64,000 nucleotides of DNA, from NCBI GenBank assembly GCA_034521445.1, contig JAXHMM010000005.1, forward strand, positions 434,001 to 498,000. The letters run 5' to 3'. Both the position numbers and the translations under genes were made by a program. A model generated the notes under the pieces. That model saw only the letters and a list, made by a program, of their open reading frames with translations. It was not told the origin of the DNA and searched no databases. Numbering within the stretch: position 1 is the first letter of the stretch; every line of letters starts with the position of its first letter. This stretch comes from Balneolaceae bacterium (lineage in GTDB: Bacteria > Bacteroidota > Rhodothermia > Balneolales > Balneolaceae). This document shows, piece by piece, positions 1-9,181 of this stretch.

Positions 1-284
1 GCCACAGAAAAGCGGGGCTCATCTACGAGGAGATCGACCGCGACGGCTTCTACGAAGGAGCGGTGGAGGCTGGCTCGCGCTCGCTGATGAACGTCACCTT
101 CAGGCTGGCCGACCGCGCCCTGGAGGAGCGCTTCCTGGAAGAAGCATCCGAGGAGAAGCTGATGGGGCTCAAGGGACATCGCAGCGTGGGCGGCGTGCGC
201 GCCAGCCTCTACAACGCCGTTCCCCTCGCCTCGGCCGAGGCCCTGGCGCAGTTCATGCGCAGCTTCCGCGAGCAATACGGCTAG
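1..284 (+). CDS. serC: Phosphoserine aminotransferase, C-terminal end (partial)
   Basis: The window opens inside this gene; the reading frame is open from base 3 and ends with TAG at 282–284. The visible 93 residues match the C-terminal domain of SerC, the PLP enzyme that makes 3-phosphoserine from 3-phosphohydroxypyruvate and glutamate in serine biosynthesis. The diagnostic stretch is GLKGHRSVGGVRASLYNAV, typical of SerC, followed by the usual closing helix (ALAQFMRSF). The SLMNVTFRL segment upstream also fits. The PLP lysine lies outside the window. A GTG at 63 would be only an internal codon. The gene converges on the rhomboid gene with a two-base gap between the stop codons. Confidence 0.9.
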   Translation, partial: HRKAGLIYEEIDRDGFYEGAVEAGSRSLMNVTFRLADRALEERFLEEASEEKLMGLKGHRSVGGVRASLYNAVPLASAEALAQFMRSFREQYG

Positions 285-286
285 CC

Positions 287-904
287 TCAGGCCAGTCCCA
301 TAAGCCGCAGGAATCGCTCCATGGCGTTGGGCACGAAGAGCATCAGGTAGAGCATGCCCCAGACCGCCCCGGAAAAGTGCGCTTCGTGGTTCACCTTGCC
401 CCGCGCCTGCTTGCTTTCGTACATGCTGTAGATCAGGTAGAGCACGGCGAAGACGAAGGCGGGTATGGGGATGGGTATGAGCAGGAGGTAGAGATTCTCG
501 GTGGGATAGAGAAAGATGAAGGCGAAGAGCACCGACCCCACCGCCCCGGAAGCCCCCAGGGTGGCGTAGTTGGGGTTATTGCGGTACTTCACCAGGGAGG
601 GAATCCCCGAAATGACCAGCCCGGAGAGGTAGAGCCCCATAAAATAGGCCGGTCCCAGCGTCTGCTCCATTACCGTCCCGAAGAAGTAGAGGGTGAACAT
701 GTTGACGAACAGGTGTCCCAGGTTCACGTGGAGAAAACCGGAAGTGATGAGCTCATACCAGGTGTTCTCCCTCACCGTCCGGTAGGGCTTCAGGTAGCCA
801 GCCTTCAGCAGGGGAGGCCAGACGTAGAGGGCCAGCAGCGAAGCCCCGACGTTGACCGCGATCAGGTAGAAGGTCAGCGAAGAGGTCAGGTCTAAGGAGT
901 TCAT
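287..904 (-). CDS. Rhomboid-family intramembrane serine protease
   Basis: A 205-residue polytopic inner-membrane protein of the rhomboid family, which cleaves substrates within the membrane. About six hydrophobic segments are visible. The first loop has HVNLGHLFVNMFTLYFFG, matching the conserved H/N region, the catalytic serine sits in GASGAVG, and the catalytic histidine is in EAHFSGAVWG near the C-terminus. The length is typical of minimal bacterial rhomboids without cytoplasmic extensions. The ATG at 902–904 starts straight into the first membrane segment. The substrate is unknown. The gene stands alone between serC and a tRNA. Confidence 0.85.
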   Translation of the reverse strand: MNSLDLTSSLTFYLIAVNVGASLLALYVWPPLLKAGYLKPYRTVRENTWYELITSGFLHVNLGHLFVNMFTLYFFGTVMEQTLGPAYFMGLYLSGLVISGIPSLVKYRNNPNYATLGASGAVGSVLFAFIFLYPTENLYLLLIPIPIPAFVFAVLYLIYSMYESKQARGKVNHEAHFSGAVWGMLYLMLFVPNAMERFLRLMGLA

Positions 905-1081
905 GGAACGCAGGTTAATTCAGGCGGAAGATAGAGAAGCCTGTGCATCGAATCCACCGCGCCGACCGGCCGGGACGCCTGCCGCCGCACGCCCCTTTTC
1001 CCTTGATTGCGTTGGCGTACAATGCTTATATTTCCGTTTTGCCCGGCTCCGGAAAGGCGACCGGGTTAAGTCCCGATTTCA

Positions 1082-1156
1082 GCCAATGTAGCTCAGGGGT
1101 AGAGCAATGCTCTCGTAAAGCATAGGTCGTCGGTTCGAATCCGACCATTGGCTCCA
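1082..1156 (+). tRNA. tRNA-Thr (anticodon CGT)
   Basis: The cloverleaf can be folded by eye. Acceptor GCCAATG pairs with CATTGGC, the anticodon stem ATGCT/AGCAT encloses loop CTCGTAA with anticodon CGT, and the T-arm contains GGTTCGAATCC. The discriminator is T and CCA is encoded at 1154–1156. Thr isoacceptors with GGT and TGT anticodons occur at 41289 and 41659. Confidence 0.93.
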
Positions 1157-1180
1157 ACGCATTCCTGCAAGAACCCTCTC

Positions 1181-1909
1181 ATGGCACCATACCGGACATT
1201 CCTGCCTGTTCTTCTGGTGTTGAGCATCCTGCTGAGCGGCTGCGGACTTACCAGCCGCCTGGAGCGGGAGACCGAGCGGCGACCCGATTCCCCCGGCGAC
1301 GGCGCGGCCGACGCACGCGAGGTTTCCGGCCTGCGGCCGGGCGCGATGATCGAGGAGGGCGTCGCCAGCTGGTACGGACCCAACTTCCATGGCAAGCTGA
1401 CGGCCAACGGGGAGGAGTACGACATGCACGGCCTCACCGCCGCCCACCGCACCCTGCCCTTCAACACCCTGGTCCGTGTGCGCAACACCGACAACGGGGA
1501 GACGGTCACCGTGCGCATCAACGACCGCGGCCCCTACGCCAAGAACCGCGTCATTGACCTCTCGCGCGGCGCGGCGGAAGAGATCGGAATGATCGGTCCC
1601 GGCACCGCCCCGGTGGAGCTGTTCCTGGTGGAAGGCGACCTCTCCCGCTCGCGCATCACCGACCTTACCCGTCCCACCTACACTGTACAGCTGGGCTCCT
1701 TCAGCACCGAGCAGCAGGCCTTCGCCCTCTCGCGCAAGGTACAGGGTTCGCGCGTGGAGGAGGCAAGCGTGGGCGGACAGACCCTGTGGCGCGTCTACTA
1801 CGGCACCTACGTGGACCGCGGGAAAGCCGAATCGAAGCGTCGCGAACTGTCCGGCCGCGGCGTACAGGGTTACGTGAAACAGCTGGAAAACAGCGCGCCG
1901 GAGCCCTGA
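1181..1909 (+). CDS. rlpA: RlpA-like lipoprotein (septal lytic transglycosylase family) with SPOR domain
   Basis: A 242-residue predicted lipoprotein. The ATG at 1181 was chosen because it gives a proper lipoprotein signal with lipobox LSGC (Cys21); an in-frame TTG at 1148 overlaps the tRNA and is unlikely. Residues ~58–150 form the RlpA double-psi beta-barrel, with GVASWYG near residue 60 and NDRGPY, holding the expected catalytic Asp, near 120. Residues ~165–238 form a SPOR domain (YTVQLGSFS...), which binds denuded glycan at the division septum. RlpA proteins cleave stem-peptide-free glycan strands in some species. The protein probably sits on the inner leaflet of the outer membrane. It begins 24 bases after tRNA-Thr. 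Confidence 0.9.
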   Translation: MAPYRTFLPVLLVLSILLSGCGLTSRLERETERRPDSPGDGAADAREVSGLRPGAMIEEGVASWYGPNFHGKLTANGEEYDMHGLTAAHRTLPFNTLVRVRNTDNGETVTVRINDRGPYAKNRVIDLSRGAAEEIGMIGPGTAPVELFLVEGDLSRSRITDLTRPTYTVQLGSFSTEQQAFALSRKVQGSRVEEASVGGQTLWRVYYGTYVDRGKAESKRRELSGRGVQGYVKQLENSAPEP

Positions 1910-1931
1910 TCATCCCGTACCAAAGCTCGCC

Positions 1932-3413
1932 ATGTCCAAAGACATCATTGTAATCGGAAGCGGTTTCGGGGGACTCGCCGCCGCTTCGCGCCTGCTCTCC
2001 CGGGGTCACCGCGTGCGCCTCTTCGAAGCCCGCGACGACCTGGGGGGACGCGCCTATACCTACCACATCGACGGTTTTACCTTTGACGGGGGACCCACCG
2101 TCATTACCGCGCCCTTTCTCTTCGACGAGATCTTCGAGGCGGCCGGCCGGCGCCGCGAGGACTATTTCGAACTGATTCCCTGCGATCCCTTCTACCGCAT
2201 CTTCGGTCCCGGCGGCAGGATCTTCAACTACAACGGGGATCACGACTTCGTACTCTCTGAAATAGAAAAGGTCAATCCCTCCGACGCGGAAGGCTACACC
2301 CGCTTCCTGCGCTCCACCCGCGATATTTTCCAGAAGGGTTTCGTGGAACTGGCCGACCAGCCCTTTCTAAGTCTGTGGGACATGATCAAGGTGGCGCCCG
2401 ACCTGCTGCGCCTGAAATCGCACCAGACCGTCTTCGACTACGTCTCCCGCTACATCGAAGACGACTTCCTGCGGCAATGTTTCTCCTTCCATCCCCTGCT
2501 GGTTGGAGGAAATCCCTTCGACACCACTTCCATCTACGCCATGATCCACTACCTGGAGCGCGAGTGGGGGGTCTGGTACGCGAAAGGAGGAACGGGGGCC
2601 ATCGTGGAGGCCCTGGGACGGCTGATCCGCGAGCAGGGCGGGGAGATCCGCTGCCGGGCCGAGGTGGACGAAATCCTGGTGGAGGACGGCCGGGCCCGGG
2701 GCGTGCGCCTGACCGACGGCAGCGAGCACCGCGCCGACCTGGTGGTCTCCAACGCCGATGTGGCCTACACCTACAAGCACCTGGTGCCGGAGCGCTGGCG
2801 AAGCACGTGGACCGACCGCAGGATCGAACGCATGCGCTACAGCATGTCCCTCTTCGTGATCTACTTCGGGACCGACCGCAGGTACATCGACAGTGGACTG
2901 GCCCACCACAACATCATCCTGGGCGAGCGCTACGAGGAGCTGCTGTCCGACATCTTCCACGACAAGAAGCTGGCCGAGGACTTTTCCCTCTACCTGCACA
3001 TGCCCACCCTGACCGACCCCTCCCTGGCCCCCGAGGGACACGAGGCCTTCTACGTGCTCTCTCCCGTGCCACACCTGGACAGCGGCACCGACTGGACCGA
3101 AAAGGCCAGCCCTTACCGCGACGCCATCATAAACTTCCTGGAAGAGAACTACCTGCCGGGGCTGCAGGAGCACATCGTGGCCGAACACCACATCGATCCC
3201 CTTCACTTCCGCGACACGCTCAACAGCTACAAGGGATCGGCCTTCAGCGTGGAGCCCATCCTGACGCAGTCGGCCTGGTTCCGTCCCCACAACCGCTCGG
3301 AAGACATAGAAGGGCTTTACTTCGTGGGAGCGGGCACCCATCCGGGAGCGGGATTGCCGGGGGTGCTCTCCTCAGCCAAAATCACCGAAAGTCTTATAAG
3401 TCAGAAAGTCTGA
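1932..3413 (+). CDS. crtI: Phytoene desaturase-family FAD oxidoreductase (CrtI-like)
   Basis: A 493-residue flavoprotein with the bacterial carotenoid-desaturase architecture. The N-terminal Rossmann motif is [13 protein letters not shown], followed by the GGRAYTY segment and the FDGGPTVIT stretch usual in CrtI. The C-terminal FAD/carotenoid motif [18 protein letters not shown] is present near residue 465. Such enzymes introduce double bonds into phytoene or later carotenoid intermediates. No phytoene synthase or cyclase gene lies nearby, so the exact step (CrtI, or CrtD-like) cannot be fixed. The last ten or so codons run into the AAGTC repeat array, which suggests the C-terminus was remodelled by that element. 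It starts 22 bases after rlpA. Confidence 0.85.
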   Translation: MSKDIIVIGSGFGGLAAASRLLSRGHRVRLFEARDDLGGRAYTYHIDGFTFDGGPTVITAPFLFDEIFEAAGRRREDYFELIPCDPFYRIFGPGGRIFNYNGDHDFVLSEIEKVNPSDAEGYTRFLRSTRDIFQKGFVELADQPFLSLWDMIKVAPDLLRLKSHQTVFDYVSRYIEDDFLRQCFSFHPLLVGGNPFDTTSIYAMIHYLEREWGVWYAKGGTGAIVEALGRLIREQGGEIRCRAEVDEILVEDGRARGVRLTDGSEHRADLVVSNADVAYTYKHLVPERWRSTWTDRRIERMRYSMSLFVIYFGTDRRYIDSGLAHHNIILGERYEELLSDIFHDKKLAEDFSLYLHMPTLTDPSLAPEGHEAFYVLSPVPHLDSGTDWTEKASPYRDAIINFLEENYLPGLQEHIVAEHHIDPLHFRDTLNSYKGSAFSVEPILTQSAWFRPHNRSEDIEGLYFVGAGTHPGAGLPGVLSSAKITESLISQKV

Positions 3414-3480
3414 AAAGTCGAGAAGTCGGCGGACTTCCAGACTTTAAGACTTTCCGACTTTATAGACTTTAAAGACTTTC
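3390..3480. repeat. AAGTC/GACTT inverted-repeat array between converging genes
   Basis: The left arm has five copies of AAGTC about 7–9 bases apart and the right arm has six copies of GACTT, with a short GGCGG turn near 3427–3432. The arms are near-reverse complements, so either transcript would fold into a long imperfect hairpin. It spans the stop codon of the CrtI-like gene and the last codons of transaldolase. A sister element is at 55985–56125, also between converging genes. A bidirectional terminator or mobile REP-like element is plausible; function is inferred. Confidence 0.7.
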
Positions 3481-4122
3481 TTGGAGTTGATTCCAGTCGT
3501 CGAGGAAGCGCTGGAGCCCCCGGTCGGTGAGTGGATGGTGAAGCAGCTGCTCGATCACGTTGAGGGGCATGGTGGCCACGTGGGCACCCAGGCGCGCAGA
3601 CTCCAGCACGTGCATGGGATGGCGGATGCTGGCGGCCAGCACTTCGGTTTCAAAGCCGTAATTGTCGTAGATGGTCACCACGTCTTCGATGAGCTGCATA
3701 CCGTCGTCGGAGATGTCGTCCAGCCGTCCAATAAAGGGAGAAATATAGGCGGCGCCCGCCTTGGCGGCGATCAGCGCCTGCGTAGCCGAAAAACAGAGGG
3801 TGCAGTTGACCCGGATACCCTCGTCGCTGAGGGTGCGGATGGCCTTGATGCCCTCCTTGATCAAGGGCACCTTCACCACCACGTTGTCGGCGATGTCGGC
3901 CAGGTGACGGGCCTCCTTGACGATCTCCTCGTAACCGGTGGAGACCACCTCGGCGGAGACGTCGCCGTCCACCATGTCGCAGATCTTTGCAATGTGTCCC
4001 TCGAAATCTTTGACGCCGATCTTGGCGCAAAGGCTGGGGTTGGTGGTCACCCCGTCCAGGACGCCCAGGTCGTTGGCTTCCCGAATTTCATCCAGATCAG
4101 CGGTGTCGATAAAAAATTTCAT
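3469..4122 (-). CDS. tal: Transaldolase, small TalC/fructose-6-phosphate aldolase type
   Basis: A 217-residue TIM-barrel aldolase of the short transaldolase (TalC/FSA) group, acting in the non-oxidative pentose phosphate pathway in the cytoplasm. The N-terminus [13 protein letters not shown] and the motif GVTTNPSL are hallmarks. The Schiff-base lysine is in NVVVKVPL (about residue 84), and the later segments [11 protein letters not shown] and FIGRLDD fit the family. Most proteins of this size in bacteria are annotated as transaldolase, but FSA activity cannot be ruled out from sequence. Its final codons overlap the AAGTC/GACTT repeat. It is monocistronic by layout. Confidence 0.9.
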   Translation of the reverse strand: MKFFIDTADLDEIREANDLGVLDGVTTNPSLCAKIGVKDFEGHIAKICDMVDGDVSAEVVSTGYEEIVKEARHLADIADNVVVKVPLIKEGIKAIRTLSDEGIRVNCTLCFSATQALIAAKAGAAYISPFIGRLDDISDDGMQLIEDVVTIYDNYGFETEVLAASIRHPMHVLESARLGAHVATMPLNVIEQLLHHPLTDRGLQRFLDDWNQLQESL

Positions 4123-4195
4123 GAGCGCGGGTCCCTGTTTGTTGGCATGACGGTTTGAGCCATGAAAATATAAAAAAGTCGGGGGCTTAGCGATT

Positions 4196-4250
4196 TAAAA
4201 AGACGCGGGCGGAAGCGCGACGGGGCGCGCGGCCAGGGAGGCGGCCCGCC
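4196..4250 (-). terminator. Probable intrinsic terminator of the LytTR operon
   Basis: Read on the minus strand just after the response-regulator stop, a very GC-rich stretch can fold (including GCGCG/CGCGC around CCCCGT, and an outer GGCGGG/CCCGC pairing). It is followed by TCTTTTT. The fold was made by eye. Confidence 0.4.
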
Positions 4251-4253
4251 ACC

Positions 4254-5015
4254 CTAATTCACGTTGTTGATCTTGTCCAGGAAATCCTCCTTATAGTTGC
4301 GTCCTATAGGCAGATTCCCATCCTCCATGATAATGCGGTTGCCGGAGATGCGGCGGATGCGGGAGATATTTACAATATAGGACTTGTGCACCTGCGCGAA
4401 GTCGGCCTCCGGCAGTATTTCCAGCCAGTACTTGAGCGACTGCCGGAACATGTATTCCCCGTCGACCAGGTGCACCTTCACGTAGTCGCGATCCGACTCG
4501 ATGTAGCGTATGCGGTCGTAGACAATCTTGTAGATGGTGTTGTCGGCCTTCTCGAAGGTGTAGCGGTGCGTGCGATGCCCCCCGGCATCCGGTGCCGCAC
4601 CGCCGGACTCGCTTTCCTCCTCTGTCCCGGCAGGCTCCGTCCCGGCCGGCCTGACGGACCCGCTGCCCTGCAGCGAAGAGACCGCCTTCAGGAAACGCTC
4701 GAAAGAGATCGGCTTGAGCAGGTAGTCGGCCACGTTCAGCTCGAAGCCCTCCAGGGCATAGTCGGGATAGGCGGTGGTCACAATCACCTCGGGGGGATCG
4801 GCGAGCGACTTCAGGAAATTGAGCCCGGAGATCTTGGGCAGGTTGATGTCCAGGAAGATCAGGTCGATACCGTCTTCCTGCAGGGTCTCCATGGCCGCCA
4901 GGGGATTGGAGTGGACGGCGGCCAGTTCCAGGTAGGGCACCTCGTCAATATATTTTTTGAGCACGCCCTGTGCGGGCTTTTCGTCTTCCAGTATCAGGCA
5001 CCTAATGTTTGCCAT
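4254..5015 (-). CDS. LytTR-family response regulator
   Basis: A 253-residue two-component response regulator. Residues 1–120 are a receiver domain: acidic pocket LEDE near 10, phospho-acceptor Asp56 in IFLDINLP, TTAYPDYAL with the conserved Thr, and Lys in LLKPISF. A low-complexity Gly/Glu linker (~125–148) joins it to a C-terminal LytTR DNA-binding domain (~150–250), with YIESDRDYVKVHL and QVHKSYIVN as expected. The gene overlaps the histidine kinase upstream by 14 bases, so the two are translationally coupled. Targets are unknown; regulators of this class in Bacteroidota-like bacteria control envelope and polysaccharide genes. Confidence 0.92.
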   Translation of the reverse strand: MANIRCLILEDEKPAQGVLKKYIDEVPYLELAAVHSNPLAAMETLQEDGIDLIFLDINLPKISGLNFLKSLADPPEVIVTTAYPDYALEGFELNVADYLLKPISFERFLKAVSSLQGSGSVRPAGTEPAGTEEESESGGAAPDAGGHRTHRYTFEKADNTIYKIVYDRIRYIESDRDYVKVHLVDGEYMFRQSLKYWLEILPEADFAQVHKSYIVNISRIRRISGNRIIMEDGNLPIGRNYKEDFLDKINNVN

Positions 5016-6051
5016 GGTGTAGTTTAATTCTCAGATGGACCAGGAACAAGTCGTCCGACCGGCTGATGTGCAGGGAGTGCCGGTTGGGATAGAGCAGCTG
5101 CAGGCGTTTGCGCACGTTCTGCAGGCCGATGCCTTCCTGGTCCGGGCGACCGTCTGGCTCCTCGCGGGGCTGCGACCAGCTGTTTTCAGCGCGGAACTCC
5201 AGCCAGTCGTCCTCGATGTCAATGTTAATCTGGATCCAGATGTCATCGTCCTGGGTCTGCATGCTGTGCTTAAAACTGTTTTCAATGAAGGAAATCAGCA
5301 GCAGGGGTGCAATGCGCAGGTTGTCCGTATCGCCCTCCACCTCGAATTTCACCTCGCCACGGTCTTCCAGGCGGATCTTCTCCAGGTCGATGTAATTGCG
5401 GATGTAGTCCAGCTCCTTCTGCAGTGAGACAAACCTCTCATTTGCCTCGTAAAGCATGTAGCGCATGATCTCCGAGAGCTTCAGCAGCATCTGCGGCGCC
5501 TTGTCCGACTTCTCCAGGGTGTAGTAGTAGATGCTGTTGAGATGGTTGAACATCACGTGCGGATTGATCTGCGACTTCAGAAACTTGAGCTCGCTTTCCA
5601 CACGCTCTTTCTCCAGCGCGCTCATCTGCTGGAGGCGTTCCTGGTGGTCCCAGATCAGCTTGAAGCTGCCGAAAATAATCACGATGGTGCCCATGCGCAC
5701 AAAAGCGTGCGTCACTCCACGCATGCCGAAGTCGATGCGGCGCTCGTCGTCATCGAGCAGCCATTCCAGCACCGTCTCCTCGCCCAGGCTGAAGAGCAGC
5801 AGCACGCCCAGGATGACCAGCAGATATCGCCACTGCCGGCCGTGTGAAAGATAGCGCGGTATAAGGGCGAAATTATTGAGCGTGGCCAGTATAAAATAGA
5901 AGCCCGTCAGGATCACCTCGTCCAGCTCAAGGTCCATGCCGCTGCTTTCCAGGTCGAGCAGCTCGGGCAGGAAGAGATAGATGATCCACAGGTAGATGAA
6001 GACGCTGACCTCGTTGAAGAGAAACGCTTTGACCCTGTTCTGATTCGGCAT
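5002..6051 (-). CDS. LytS-like sensor histidine kinase (His_kinase PF06580 type)
   Basis: A 349-residue membrane kinase. About four transmembrane segments fill residues 15–135 with no recognisable ligand domain. A coiled segment (~137–158) leads to the His_kinase box QINPHVMFNHLNS, where His165 is the expected phosphorylation site. The C-terminal ATPase has FIENSFKHS (N box) and GIGLQNVRKRLQLLYP (G box), typical of the LytS/YehU group. It forms an operon with the LytTR regulator downstream (14-base overlap). The intergenic 6052–6295 region separates it from a divergent barrel gene and should hold promoters for both. Confidence 0.92.
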   Translation of the reverse strand: MPNQNRVKAFLFNEVSVFIYLWIIYLFLPELLDLESSGMDLELDEVILTGFYFILATLNNFALIPRYLSHGRQWRYLLVILGVLLLFSLGEETVLEWLLDDDERRIDFGMRGVTHAFVRMGTIVIIFGSFKLIWDHQERLQQMSALEKERVESELKFLKSQINPHVMFNHLNSIYYYTLEKSDKAPQMLLKLSEIMRYMLYEANERFVSLQKELDYIRNYIDLEKIRLEDRGEVKFEVEGDTDNLRIAPLLLISFIENSFKHSMQTQDDDIWIQINIDIEDDWLEFRAENSWSQPREEPDGRPDQEGIGLQNVRKRLQLLYPNRHSLHISRSDDLFLVHLRIKLHHGKH

Positions 6052-6295
6052 CCGCTGGCCGTGTCTTTTACATTTTTATACATAGTACGCCATTTTTTGC
6101 CACTTCTTCAACGAAATGAGACGTTCAACGCTGTGCCCGCTACGAACGGCATCCTGGGCGGTACAACCGGTTTGTGGGTCGTCATGCGCCGTTTGTACCG
6201 GGAGCCGTACCGTTGATCGAAAATAATGGACTTGCAGCGCGCTCACCTCTTTATTTCGGTGTCAACTAAAAATCGCGAATCCATATTGCACCCTC

Positions 6296-7597
6296 ATGGC
6301 CTCACCCTCACTCCCGATGCTGCTCCGCCGGCTGACACTGGCAGCACTACTGGCGCTCCTGCCGTTTGCCCTCACTTTCGCACAAGGGCAGCAGGAAGAG
6401 GTCCAGGATCAGCAGCTTCCCAACGTTTACCTTGACTGCAGCGGCTACTGTTTCCAGGACTACGTACGCTCCAACATCACCTTCATCAATTTTGTGCGTG
6501 ACCAGGCCGACGCTCAGGTCCACCTGTTCATCACCGACGCCAACACCGGGAGCGGGGGCAGTGAGTACACGCTGAATTTCATCGGCCGGGGCGAGTACGA
6601 ATCGAGAACCGACACCCTGGTCTATACCTCCGCCCAGTCGGACACCCAGGACGAGGAGCGCGCCGGACTGGTGCGCTATATCAAGATGGGACTGGCACCC
6701 TACGTGGTGGACAGTCCCCTGCTGCAGTACGCCGACCTGACCGTTGATCCCCCGGGCGATAGTGAGCAACAGCAGCAGCAACAGGAGGACAAGTGGAACT
6801 ACTGGGTCTTCGAGACCGACGTAAGCGGGCAGTACAGCGGGGAGGACCAGCAGCAATCCTACCAGCTCGGCGGTGGTTTCAGCGCCAACCGCACCACCCA
6901 CGATTGGAAGATCGACCTGGAGGCAGACTATAACTACGAGCGCGACCATTTCGAATTTGACGACCGCGAGGACGTCACCTCCACCTCCATCCGCAAATCC
7001 TTCGAGGGCCTGGTGGTCAGGAGCCTGGGTCCGCACTGGTCCGCCGGCCTCTCCGGTAACATCGGCTCCTCCACCTTCAGCAACATCGAGTGGGAGTACG
7101 GCGGAAGCCCCACACTTGAATACAACGTCTTCCCCTACCGCGAATTCCAGCGGCGCGAGCTCCTGTTCCAATACCAGGTGACCCCCACCTACAACAACTA
7201 CCGCGACACTACGATCTTCAATAAGACCGAAGAGTTCCTGGTGGAGCAGTCCCTGGAGGTCAGCCTCGACGTGAACGAAACCTGGGGGTCGGTCAACGCG
7301 TCCGTGGAGGGCAGCCACTACTTCCACGATACGTCACAGAACCGCCTCACCTTCAGGACCAACCTTAACCTGCGCATTACGCGGGGACTCGATCTGAGCC
7401 TGGAGCTGGATTACTCGCTCATCAACGACCAGATCACACTGCCCAAGGGCGATCTGGACGACGAAGAAATCTTCCTCAGGCGCCGCGACCTGGCCACCTC
7501 CTATAACTTCGGGGCAGAAATCGGCCTGAGCTTCACCTTCGGTTCCATCTACAACAGCATTGTGAATCCCCGTCTCGGCGGAGGCGGACGCTTTTAG
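6296..7597 (+). CDS. Secreted protein with predicted outer-membrane beta-barrel, unknown function
   Basis: A 433-residue exported protein that I cannot assign to a named family. It has a signal peptide (residues ~10–29, AlaAla-rich, ending TFAQ). A soluble first domain (~35–150) holds a two-Cys motif LDCSGYCFQDYVR and a region (FINFVRDQADAQVHLFIT) that looks like a ligand or partner domain. A Gln-rich linker (~158–165) follows. The remainder alternates polar and aromatic residues as in transmembrane beta strands and ends in Phe, the usual outer-membrane assembly signal. It is divergent from the LytS-type kinase and precedes the RND operon, so it may be envelope-related. Confidence 0.6.
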   Translation: MASPSLPMLLRRLTLAALLALLPFALTFAQGQQEEVQDQQLPNVYLDCSGYCFQDYVRSNITFINFVRDQADAQVHLFITDANTGSGGSEYTLNFIGRGEYESRTDTLVYTSAQSDTQDEERAGLVRYIKMGLAPYVVDSPLLQYADLTVDPPGDSEQQQQQQEDKWNYWVFETDVSGQYSGEDQQQSYQLGGGFSANRTTHDWKIDLEADYNYERDHFEFDDREDVTSTSIRKSFEGLVVRSLGPHWSAGLSGNIGSSTFSNIEWEYGGSPTLEYNVFPYREFQRRELLFQYQVTPTYNNYRDTTIFNKTEEFLVEQSLEVSLDVNETWGSVNASVEGSHYFHDTSQNRLTFRTNLNLRITRGLDLSLELDYSLINDQITLPKGDLDDEEIFLRRRDLATSYNFGAEIGLSFTFGSIYNSIVNPRLGGGGRF

Positions 7598-7885
7598 GTG
7601 AAACCCGCCCTTCGCACAAGCGGCGGCGCGAAGCCCCCTGTAAAAACCTATTAAACACGCCTGCTTCCTTTAAGAGCTTGTAAAGGCGTGAACCATCGCG
7701 CCGTGCCCTTCGTAACAGGTTCCTCGGACAAACAGAACGGGACACCGTACCAACCAGCTGCCGGATCTGAACAGGGCATCCGGCGGGCCCGTCCCGGTAC
7801 CGGCGGCGCAAGATAGCGTGCTTCCGCTCGTTTCGGGTGTTCGAGACCGCCCGCACCACTGAAATATTCATTCCAGGATACCGAC
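7598..7885. other. Intergenic region before the RND operon
   Basis: These 288 bases separate the barrel gene from the adaptor gene. Short frames here have no recognisable product. A 6-bp inverted pair (CTTCGC/GCGAAG, near 7610–7636) has no T-tract. A promoter for the RND operon is expected here, but I could not place one convincingly. Confidence 0.4.
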
Positions 7886-9136
7886 GTGAAACGCTTATCA
7901 ACTGTAGTTCTTATCAGCACCGCCCTTTTACTGCAAGCCTGCGGGGGCTCCTCCGGAGACAGCTTCCCCGGCAACTCTATGGCCAACTCCGGCCAGGATG
8001 CCACCAGCGTGGAGGTGACCGAAGTTGCCAGCAGCGACATCTCCCGCCAGTACCGCTCCTACGGCACCATCGAGTCCCAGGAGATGGTGGAGGTCACCCC
8101 CCAGGTGTCCAACCGCATTACGCAGATTCACGCCGACCTGGGCGACACCGTAAGCCAGGGCCAGGTGCTGGCCGAAATCTACGAGGTGCCCTTCCGCGAC
8201 GCCTACCAGCAGGCACAGTCGCAGGTGGAGCAGAACCGTTCGGCCTACCGGCGCGACAGCCTGCAGTTCGTGCGCCAGCGCCAGCTCTTTGAGCAGGACC
8301 TGATCAGCTCAACGGAATTCGAGAACGCGCGCGCCACCTTCCAAAGCAGCAAGGCGGCCCTGCAGTCGGCCGTCGCCAGCATGACCCAGAGCCGGGAGAA
8401 CCTGCAGAACACCGACATCACCTCCCCCGTACGCGGGGTGGTGGTAACCCGCAACGTCTCGGAGGGCGACCTTGCCGGCACCGGTACGGTGGCCTACGAG
8501 GTCGCTACCCTCACCGGCTACGAAGCGAGCATCTACCTGCCGGTGGAGGAGTGGCAGAATGTGCAGATCGGCCACCCCGTCAACGTGCGTGTCTCCAATC
8601 GCCAGGAGATTGCCGGCCAGGGGCGGGTAACCCGCAAGAGTCCCCGCATCGATCCCACTACCGGACTGGGCGAGGTGATAATCAGCCTCAACCAGGCCGG
8701 GCCAGGCATCTATCCCGGTGTGCTGGTACGCTCGGAGATCAACGTGGAGACCCACGAGGGAGCCGTGGTCATACCGCGCTCCGCCCTGGTGGAGAATGTG
8801 CAGACTCTCATCGAGCCCGAATCGAACACCATCCAGCTGGAGCGCACCTATTCGGTATTCGTGACCGAGGGCGACTCGCTGGCCCGGCGCAGCGAACTGG
8901 AGCTGGGCATCGAGCAGGGTGACCACGTGGAGGTGCTCAGCGGACTTCAGCCCGGCGACAGGATCGTGGTGACCGGCCAGCAAAGCCTGGAAGACGGCGC
9001 CCGTATCTCCATAGCCGGACAGCAGCCTTCGCCCGGCTCCCCGGCCTCGGAGGGCGAACGGAGCATTGAAACCGTCACCGCCGACTCCGCCGAGGCAGGC
9101 GCGGCATCCGGCTCGGCCGGCGGCAACCGCCCCTGA
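7886..9136 (+). CDS. RND efflux periplasmic adaptor subunit (membrane fusion protein)
   Basis: A 416-residue HlyD/AcrA-type adaptor that bridges an inner-membrane RND pump to an outer-membrane channel. The signal peptide ends in lipobox LQAC (Cys19), so it is probably a lipoprotein. The lipoyl/barrel-sandwich half (GTIESQEMVEVTPQVS...LGDTVSQGQVL) flanks a helical hairpin (~95–165). The second lipoyl half, TDITSPVRGVVVTRNVSEGD, is followed by beta-barrel and membrane-proximal domains to ~375 and a Ser/Ala/Gly-rich tail. It leads an operon with two RND permeases, 45 bases before the first. No TolC-type gene is adjacent, so the outer-membrane partner must be encoded elsewhere. Confidence 0.92.
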   Translation: MKRLSTVVLISTALLLQACGGSSGDSFPGNSMANSGQDATSVEVTEVASSDISRQYRSYGTIESQEMVEVTPQVSNRITQIHADLGDTVSQGQVLAEIYEVPFRDAYQQAQSQVEQNRSAYRRDSLQFVRQRQLFEQDLISSTEFENARATFQSSKAALQSAVASMTQSRENLQNTDITSPVRGVVVTRNVSEGDLAGTGTVAYEVATLTGYEASIYLPVEEWQNVQIGHPVNVRVSNRQEIAGQGRVTRKSPRIDPTTGLGEVIISLNQAGPGIYPGVLVRSEINVETHEGAVVIPRSALVENVQTLIEPESNTIQLERTYSVFVTEGDSLARRSELELGIEQGDHVEVLSGLQPGDRIVVTGQQSLEDGARISIAGQQPSPGSPASEGERSIETVTADSAEAGAASGSAGGNRP

Positions 9137-9181
9137 CCTCCCGACGCCCCTCCTGCAGAACAACGAAGTACAAATTTCTTT

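Noticed and set aside
6777-6795. CAG-type repeat in the barrel protein as a phase-variation tract
   Set aside because: The units are codons (CAG/CAA), so slippage would keep the frame, and the tract is short.
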